A DNA stretch of 64,000 bases. Origin: Pyrrhosoma nymphula (lineage: Eukaryota > Arthropoda > Insecta > Odonata > Coenagrionidae). The notes below the pieces were generated by a model, which was not told the DNA's origin, ran no database searches, and saw only the letters and a program-made list of their open reading frames with translations. Location of the stretch: positions 90,427,838 through 90,491,837 of the forward strand of contig OY754339.1 in NCBI GenBank assembly GCA_963573305.1, written 5' to 3'. Each line of letters opens with the position of its first letter. Positions within the stretch are counted from its first letter, which is position 1. Shown one piece after another: positions 56,480-64,000 of this stretch. A program made the position numbers and the translations under genes.

Positions 56480-56995
56480 GTTTAGAAGCTAGCAGCACCA
56501 AGGAGTAAATGCTGGAAACTATCTTCTTTGTATGTAATAGTCTTGTCGAAATTCTCCATCAACTTGATACCGCGTTCAGCATGATCATTGAATACACGAA
56601 AAGCCTTCACTTTATCATGAATAATTCTGTAGTCGCTGTTGTTGTGCCATGTCACAGGATCCTCTTCCAAAAACTCTTCTGGAATACTAAGTAATCGAAA
56701 GAATGAGAAACTATTTGTTGTGACAAAATCTGCCAGCGCTAACTTGTTGGTAAATTCCAAATTCCTGGGCAGGCCTTTAGAAGGATTTGGTACACCTTCT
56801 TTGTTTTTTAGGTTGTATACAAGTGTCTTTTATTCATATGGGCTGACACTATCGTCGAAAAATGATATTGCCGAGAACTGTTCACTCAGATAACACAAGT
56901 GCCTGCTGAATTTCTTTAGGGCAATGGATGCCGTTGGACTGTCAAGGTTCCTATACTCTTTCAATCTGGTATTAGATTCAAATCATTTTTTCGTC
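56480..56995 (-). pseudogene. C-terminal fragment of the same family as the 22,979-24,183 gene
   Basis: On the minus strand: TRLKEYRNLDSPTASIALKK, then SEQFSAISFFDDSVSPYE, PSKGLPRNLEFTNKLALADF, VTTNSFSFFRLLSIPEEFLE and VKAFRVFNDHAERGIKLMEN, ending ITYKEDSFQHLLLGAASF. The FFDD, FVT..S..FF and VND.AERG..L blocks are the known C-terminal part of that uncharacterised arthropod family. One stop interrupts it near 56,830. The upstream part is not present nearby. Confidence 0.65.
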
Positions 56996-59454
56996 CCCCT
57001 GGAGCATCTGTGGCTGTGTACCATGAAAATATACATACTTTTAAAATGAAAACAGTCACAGCTAGTAGTCCCTTACTTTCACTTTCTGATAAAATAAACT
57101 GATTTCTAAAAATCCATATTTTTAATGAATATATTGCCTTGTGAGAGTCAATACATTGGTGTACATACATATTCAGACCTGAGCCATTATGCAGTCAATG
57201 GCGCAATCCGCCGTTAAATTCCTTTCTGCAGACACTAGAATTGGGAAGCTTGGTGTCGTGACTGTCGTTTTGCAAGGTCGAGCAGCATGCTTACGAACAA
57301 GCGAATGCGCAGTGCACTACAATGTAAAGAGGGATTAGCCCAGCGGAAGAGATGGAGAGGGCGGGGAGGTCAGGAGAGACGAGTGAAAGATTGACGCATT
57401 AAACGCAGGGTGGCCGAAACAAAACGAAGACATGCAGAAAAAAACATTCATCCGCAGTGCTTGCTTTTTTTAAATACCTGGATCATTCCAATGCCAAAGT
57501 TTCGACCCACTGCACAAGTGTCACCAAATTTTGTGAGGTGGGTTTCTTGCAGCAAATTATCGTGCCGCGAAAAAAAGAAGTATGATCAATATTTTCAAAA
57601 ACCCGAACATTATTCCATTTGCCAAAAACTTATATTCATTCTTGCAAATCCACCAGACATTCACCTTTGTCTTTAAAGAGGCTTTTATGATCTGGCTATA
57701 GTCATAGTGAAACATAGTGCCAGTTTCGAGGACGTTTCTTTTCAGTGGAAGAATCCACTGTCAGCGAATTGGTTTCGCCCGGGGAGGAAACTCAGTTCCC
57801 GTTTTTTACTACTAGCGTTCTCAAGGTAGCACTCCTTCACTATCCACATCATAGTACTAAATTCGTTATTCAGCCTCAAATTTATTCATCTCTATGTTCC
57901 TTAAATCATTTATAAATTGGCTTCTGATATTGGTTGCAAACAATATCAGAGTATTAAGATCCAGCTTTGTTTGGATCGTCAACATTGCTGTGAAACGTTA
58001 TGTTGACACTTTCCCGCTATCTAAAGTTACCCGCAGTTATGTTAGCTGCGTAGCCTACCACGTTTTATCTTATTTTATCCATTCCACTCCTTAGCCGACT
58101 TCATCCACACGAATCTTCCCCTCCTTGAGGTTATTATTCGCGCGGGCGACCTCCTCCAGGTTTCGCTACCACTTAACTGCCTTCAATCGTCTAGGGCTCT
58201 CCTGTCATGGCCATCAAACCCTCCTTGCTCTTGTTGGATTGGAAGGATTCTAATTGTGGAATGAAGAATGCCACTAAGGCTGCCATACAATCAGGATGGT
58301 AACATTGCCTTAGATCAGGGATCACTTTGTCTTCCAGCGAGTTGTGTTATAGCTTCAGATCTGGTTGAGTTACCAACGACGCTTTCTTGGAAATAGTGAA
58401 GAGGATAGGTGCAGTCATTATTTACTGATCATCGATTTTTTATATGAGGCGTGGTACTGCATCGGTCAAAAACTTGATCTTATCTCAAAGTGGATAATTG
58501 AACACACTGTATTCACTTGAGAGGTGAGCTTGGGGAATACTGGAGATGGTGAGCTTAAGTGGATGGAGAGATGGATAGATGGACGGATAAATTACTTTTT
58601 TATTTGGGTCAGGATTGAGACTCGAGGGCCCCCTCTTCCACCTAAACCCTTGTCACATGAGAGATTATGATAGAAACAACGCCTATGGACTTTAAAAGAG
58701 TAGCGAGGAAGACGAACGAGGAATTGTTAGAGAAGGTGGGAGACGAGAGGAAGTAGGTGGAGGAGATTCAGAGAAGGCTGAAAAGATGAAAGGAGGACTT
58801 GCTAAGAGATGAGAGCATTTAGAATAGAGGGGAGAATGCTTGGCAAACGTGGAAGAGTAATGGAGAGGATTGGAATTTCGGACGGCATGAGGAGACCTAT
58901 AAGAGCGGAGATAATTCTTTGAGTAGGTTTAGAAAGGTTACTTCTGAAACTTTAAAACTTGAACTATCATGTAAAAATCACGTTTTACCATAAAAATGTA
59001 CTTTGCAAGACTAAGTGGCCGCGTTTCAGTTCCCACTGACATTCCGGTGACTGGGAATGTATTATTTTGCCTCAAAAAATCCTTAATGGAAATACGATCA
59101 CACATCAAACCAGACTCTCACGACTCAATTTTTAATTGTATAAACTAGTCCAGGAACAAGTGATCGGAAGCAAACCAATATCTCAATAAAAAGAAAATGT
59201 GCAAAAAAATGTTGCGATGGACCACTTAAGAATATTTTTGAAGAGTGGCTCACTAAAAACTAAGCGATTTGATGTAAAAACAGACCAGAGTTTTCTCCAT
59301 TTGGCGAAAAGATAACCGTCAAATATGAAAGAGATCCTATAAGGAAAGTGTAATTGGGAATAAAGAAATGAGACCGAATGAGTTACCAAAGTGAACCGTG
59401 GAGGAAATTGAGAAGAATTTACACGTATCCATTGCTACATGTATATTATTTGGT
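56996..59454. other. Unassigned region
   Basis: ORFs up to 88 codons with no recognisable motif. A short GGATGGAGAGATGGATAGAT microsatellite lies near 58,560-58,590. No repeats with both ends were seen. Confidence 0.35.
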
Positions 59455-59960
59455 TTTTTATGTCGTATTTCAAGGAAATTCAAAAATGATAGTGTGTTAA
59501 CAATGTTCTATTATTCTCTTGTAAGGAGCAAATTAGAATATTGTACGGTGATATGGAACCTATATACTAAAACGTAAAGTGGAGCAATTGAGAGAGTCAA
59601 GAAAAGGTTTTTGAGGTTTCTTTTAATTATCGATACTATGTTTACCCCACTTTTGTAAATCATGTTACGAATGAAGAATTATTGTCAATGTTTAATTTTC
59701 ATTAGCCTAATGATAGAATAATATTATATTATTTTTTGTTTCTACATGATTCAATTAATAAAGGATAGAGCTCTAATTTGTTATACAAATATGCTTGTTC
59801 CTGATAACAAAGGTAGACACAAGAGAGCATTTTAAATAATGAATGTAAATAGTGACTATTGTAAAAATGCTCCCATAAACAGAATGTGTGCTGCATTTAA
59901 TACTGTAAGTAATTACTTGAATTTATTTAGGACAGGATATTTTTTACCGAAAAGCGTGTA
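59455..59960 (+). mobile_element. LINE ORF2 C-terminal fragment
   Basis: GFLCRISRKFKNDSVLTMFY, then YSLVRSKLEYCTVIWNLYTK, ERVKKRFLRFLL and a decayed RMCAAFNTVSNYLNLF end. The SLVRS.LEY...IWN and ER.QK.FLRFL blocks are the standard RT C-terminal tail of non-LTR elements (compare LEYAASIWD in the 8.6-kb LINE, which is clearly a different family). Several stops. No clear 3' tail was identified. Confidence 0.65.
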
Positions 59961-60848
59961 GTGAATGGTCAGCACTCAAATTGCAAAATTGTAAATCATG
60001 ATAATCTATATGTATAATGTATTTTTTGGCCAGCTTGACTCCTTCTTGTATTTATAGCAATTGTAAACATTTGCATTTGCTATTGTTCTCCCTTTAATTA
60101 TGTTTATATGTTGGGTGAACTTTAAATTCAATTGAAGAAAGGGTTGGTTTTTCTGGAAGAGGGAGATGAGGGCGAGGGTTTGGAGCGTGTAGAGGGTGGA
60201 GAAGGAAGCCCCTGGGGAGGGGTGGCAATTAAAGATCCGTGGCTCGTTGTCCCAGGGGCTGTTTGCTGAGGACTTCCTCTCCTCACTCCCTCTCGTGCAT
60301 GGACTGAAAGTATTTTCAATTGCCATTGCACGACGATCAGGGGAGCCGCGTTCGTTGAACGCGTGGACGAGGTGATTATATGGAGGGGGAGGGTTGGATA
60401 TGCGGCAAAGGACGAGTGGGAGGAGAAAAGGAAGTTGGACCAGGATGTTGGGTAGGAGAAGGGAAATAAAATAAAGGCGCAGAAATTCAGAACTATCACT
60501 CCCAGTTCTGGTCCAACATTGCCCCATTCATGTACGGGAAAGTCGACCATGCTAAGGCACGAATTGCACCAAACAACACACTTATCCTGTAATTTCTCTG
60601 TACCTTGGACTGAGAAAGTGTGCTTTTAATTAAAAGGAGGTTTATATAAAATAAAAACATGATTATCTATATTTAATGGCATCACCTATCATCCTCGGAT
60701 ACATTATTATAGAAAATTTACACATATTTAGGCTTGGATATAATTTACAACATCGATATAGTTAATGAGTTTGAGAGTTTTAGGTAGCAAAGCAAAAACT
60801 TCCTATGCCTTACGATTAATTCATGGGGGAACATTCATTAGTGGTATT
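59961..60848. other. Purine-rich tract and AT-rich sequence
   Basis: 60,140-60,480 is purine-rich on the plus strand and produces a 173-codon and a 140-codon overlapping minus-strand ORF, both Pro/Ser-rich without a domain. I regard them as compositional. Confidence 0.4.
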
Positions 60849-62684
60849 CCCTGGTGATTTTCTCAATGCTTTTCAAGGTGATTAAAAGGCGTTTGAAGGT
60901 GCTTATAAGGCGTTTCTAGGGGTTGCCACGGCGCTGGCAAGGTGCTCCGTTACGCTGTCCAACTGACGGCGTTCCCTAGCACCCCCGAAGCACCTCGTAA
61001 ATACCCTTGGCCAGGCATTTCCAAGGTGATCGCAAGGTGTTGATTCACACTTTCGGGCGGAGGCGCTCCGAACCACCCCCGAAGCGCCTTGACATCACCT
61101 TTCTCAAGACTTTTCGCTTCGCATACAAAGTGTTGTGGTGCACTGTTAGCAGAGGCGTCTATTGCAGCGCCTTTGGACTACACCTTAGGAGGTGTTGTGC
61201 TTCATTTCAAAAGCGCATCAGATCGCCCTCACGAAGTGAGCGATTCAAAGCGCCATCGAAGTATTTTTGGGTTACCTTAGAGGGCGTAGTCACAATGTTC
61301 GAAGGCGTTGTTACACGCTCTCTAAGAGGGGCACTTAAAAGCGCTACAGCGCAGAAATAGGTGCTAAAGCCCCTAAATTTCTTGTTTTACACATCCGGTG
61401 GGATAATAAGAAAATATTTGTCTAAATTCAACAAATTTGTCATTCCAAGATATTTCTTTGCAACCAGATGAGATATGCGCTGTTTTTATTCAAGTAATCG
61501 GAAGACCTTCACCATAAATAATACAAGCTGTAACTTTCTAGTCACCATCGCATCGTTGAGGTATTTTACACACAAACATGCCTGTAGTTGTGTCCGTCAA
61601 AATACACTGCCCGCGTATGACTTCAGGCTGCATGATTTCTAAGCCCTTGATATTTTCTACTTTTTGAGTGTGTTGAATGATAACAACTTCAGTTGAAAGA
61701 GCGGCATTATCTAAGAGCACAATATTTTCAACCAGCAATTGCACAGTATAGGCTGCAGACAAACAAATAGCTAATAGCAGCACTATTTTACCAAAATCAG
61801 AGTACACGATTGAATCATCATTTCTCTTGCCCGTAGAATACTGAGAAGTTGTTATTCTTATACCCTTGAATAGCATGCGGTGATAAAAAAGATACCTCAA
61901 TGGTTGAAGACCTTTTATCTCAAGGAACTGTCTCTCATTAGGACTTAGTTCACAAATCTGACTTGCACCTAGCAAAAGACAGTTATCATAGCGATTAAAT
62001 TTAATAAGTCTTTGGTCCAAAAATCTTGGAATTGGAAAAATCTTGTTTATCCTCAGTAATATTGCATGTACATTTGTACTATGTGGCAATATAGGTTTCA
62101 ATTAATTAATACCAAATAACTGTTATCGCGATGTGATGGTATTTCCTCAAACTATCACGGAATAGCCATTCAGTAATTTGTTCTCGAAGTCACATTAACA
62201 CACGGAAGTGGCCGGTTATATAAGAATTTCTAAACGCCGGGATTTTGATGACGGGTGTGAGAATATTCGCGTACGGCCGTACAATGTCGTTAGGTCGAAA
62301 CTAGGTAGGATAACTTACTAAACTATAGTATGGTATCGCGTAGTTGTATATTCATGATAATTAACTGTAAATTATAATTTATTATTTTGAGAGAGCAAGG
62401 AACCATGCACGGCGCTCCAAGGCGTTGCGACAGCGCTGTAGGCATCCGTTCAAGGACAGCGCGGCGCCTTCAGGAGCGCTGCGCAACGCTATGGACGGTG
62501 CATTTCAGCACTCTCAGGGCGCCTTACAACGCCTCGTTAGGTGCTTCCTAAAACACCTTTAGCGTTCACAACTTCACCATCTAAGCGCCTTCACCGGCGT
62601 TACGAGGAAGTTTGCGAGACACTACCAAACGCTTTACGATGGTATTCTGAAGGCGTACCAAAAGAGTGGAAAAAAAACCCAGGG
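60849..62684. mobile_element. DNA transposon with CCCTGG termini and dense subterminal hexamers
   Basis: The tips CCCTGGTGATTTTC (60,849) and, inverted, CCCTGGGTTTTTTTTCC (ending 62,684) are flanked by TT on both sides. Both ends, about 60,870-61,370 and 62,400-62,660, are packed with AAGGCG, AAGGTG, GGCGCT and GGCGTT hexamers on both strands, often about 15-20 bp apart. The AT-rich middle lacks them. A minus-strand ORF in the middle resembles transposase-associated C-terminal domains. Dense subterminal motifs are typical of CACTA/EnSpm elements, but the tips are not CACTA, so the class is uncertain. Confidence 0.6.
61538..62101 (-). CDS. Uncharacterised transposon-encoded protein, 187 aa, possibly the tail of a larger one
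   Basis: This is the longest uninterrupted, non-low-complexity ORF of the second half of the window. It has no recognised catalytic motif. The FYHRMLFKGIRITTSQYSTG and KRNDDSIVYSDFGK blocks resemble the C-terminal domain that follows the catalytic part in Tnp2-like animal transposon proteins (…G..Y.T..Y.....RN..TV....G...). A hydrophobic stretch, IVLLLAICLSAAYTVQLLVE, follows. It lies centrally between the hexamer-rich ends, so I infer it is transposon encoded. It may be a truncated remnant, since the N-terminal catalytic region is not seen. Confidence 0.4.
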   Translation of the reverse strand: MKPILPHSTNVHAILLRINKIFPIPRFLDQRLIKFNRYDNCLLLGASQICELSPNERQFLEIKGLQPLRYLFYHRMLFKGIRITTSQYSTGKRNDDSIVYSDFGKIVLLLAICLSAAYTVQLLVENIVLLDNAALSTEVVIIQHTQKVENIKGLEIMQPEVIRGQCILTDTTTGMFVCKIPQRCDGD

Positions 62685-64000
62685 TTGTTGTGGTGTCGTC
62701 GGCTTTACATGGACAATGGATCGAAGTAATCCAGGAAGCTTCTTCGTTAAATATTTTTCCAAAAAAACTGATGATAATACGTTCTCCCAGCGATATCGCT
62801 GACGTAAATATTATGAAACACACAAAATCCCAATTCTGAGCAAACATTGAGTTAACCAGAAGGCTAATTGTAAGTTATTTTGCAGTTAACATCAAATAGA
62901 CATTACAAATCCGAGCAAACGGACTACTTGTACTCTGAGGTGTTACGGCATTCATTCAATACTGGGTGAATATTGTACCACACGAACGGAGCATTCTTCT
63001 GGATGTGAATTTACTTATGGTTAAATCAAGAGCGTCTAGTACTCACTGCATAGCTATTACCCCAATCTGAAAGAAGGCATAAGGCGGTAGTATAAGTATA
63101 GGCATAGGAATTGTTCCGCAGAGAAAAAGGAATGAATGTATTCTCTGGCGTAGAGAGGTGATTCATTCCAAATGTAAGTCGGAGAGTGAGGGGAAAATAC
63201 TTCAGATTTAATTGGTCACATTTTTTCTATAATTTGACATTGATGCGAAAGCAGCAAGTGCGAAGAAAGCGATAGGAATAAGTTTTACCGCCCTATCGGC
63301 TGGTGTTCCACAAGTGAGCGATGCTATCCTGGTTTCCCCTTTTGCTGTAGAAGCAACCCTGACAATTTATTCATCGCTAAAAAAAAACGGGGATGAAGTG
63401 CGAAGCTATACAGAAATGATACAAATCAGGTACGTAAAAGTAACATTAAACACAGAAGTTATCGTAAATTTTTGCTAAAAATTTGCAAATAAGCCTCAAA
63501 AATTATTCTCAGGGAAATATATACTACATATATACAAGGAAACGCTAGCAATTGTCAATTATTATCGCTATTAGGATGATAATGTAAAATAAAAATGAAG
63601 TGAAAAAAAAGGTAAAGGAATGGCTATTGAAATAAATTATCTGATAAATTAACTGTATATTGTACGATAAAAAAAATAAAATGATACTATAATTTATGTA
63701 AACAATTATGATTAAGGACATCAAAATGATAATTCAACACAGCAGATGAACTTTGTAAAAACTGACACCTGCTGACAAGTCCTAATGGACTTAGCAGGAC
63801 CTAAATTGTTTCGATTATTTGTAAAGATACATAATTAATGAATATAATAAATTCTTTTGTTTATACATTAAATTTTGTTATACATTAACTTTGTAATATG
63901 TCATAATGCATTGATTAACTTTGTAATATGTTATACTTCATTGATCATGTATTGTTTGATGTTAAAATATCAAATGTCAAATGTCAATGTCAATAAAAAT
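62685..64000. other. Unassigned; possible LINE 3' end at the right edge
   Basis: 63,760-64,000 contains AAGTCCTAATGGACTTAGCA (a short palindromic motif) followed by AT-rich sequence and a TCAAATGTCAAATGTCAATG tail with AATAAA at the window edge. The microsatellite tail suggests a plus-strand retroelement 3' UTR. No coding part was identified. Confidence 0.3.

Overview
This window is eukaryotic and almost certainly from a large, repeat-rich arthropod genome. No intact host gene is recognisable. Nearly everything that can be named is a decayed transposable element. The families present are Penelope-like elements (PLEs) with GIY-YIG endonuclease remnants, a CR1-type LINE whose first ORF carries an SGNH-esterase-like domain, two piggyBac elements, two mirrored mariner derivatives, a hAT element, a Harbinger-like element, tRNA-derived SINEs, several MITEs and foldbacks, and two arthropod transposon-like families with no accepted name. 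These assignments rest on protein motifs read by eye. No database search was possible.

Layout. 1-7.1 kb: interspersed repeats, a 2.3-kb inverted-repeat element, then a short bacterial-type toxin-antitoxin remnant (5394-5722) with a Shine-Dalgarno-like sequence, a hammerhead-bearing inverted repeat and a LINE 3' end. 7.5-17.8 kb: a three-level nest. An intronless transposon-like gene (minus strand) was split by a 4.75-kb CR1-type LINE with an AATA target duplication. That LINE was later split inside its reverse transcriptase by a 3.77-kb piggyBac at TTAA. 18.1-20.9 kb: a Harbinger-like non-autonomous element and two adjacent MITEs. 22.4-26.3 kb: a DNA transposon with terminal inverted repeats of about 400 bp and a decayed transposase-like gene. 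Its right end and flank are amplified into four nearly identical tandem units of about 358 bp. 26.3-30.6 kb: PLE tails and a PLE body carrying a 221-bp hammerhead-containing insert. 32.6-35.2 kb: a hAT element containing a mirrored mariner, then a long foldback. 37.0-40.9 kb: a PLE broken by a 1.07-kb insert (9-bp target duplication) with a DNA element and two tRNA-like SINEs, and by a second PLE tail. 42-51.5 kb: mostly unassigned, with a minisatellite and the second mirrored mariner. 51.5-54.4 kb: a second piggyBac with a spliced leader. 56.5-57.0 kb: the C-terminal part of the same gene family seen at 23 kb. 59.5-62.7 kb: a LINE fragment and a 1.8-kb DNA element with dense subterminal hexamer arrays. 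The rest is AT-rich sequence or purine-rich tracts with no gene I can support.

The most unusual content is (a) the bacterial Phd/YefM-type antitoxin with an overlapping truncated toxin start, lying among arthropod transposons, (b) recurrent hammerhead-ribozyme-like motifs at PLE tails, one of them in an almost perfect inverted repeat, (c) a tandem satellite seeded from a transposon end, and (d) a mirrored mariner that seems to have kept moving after losing half its transposase.
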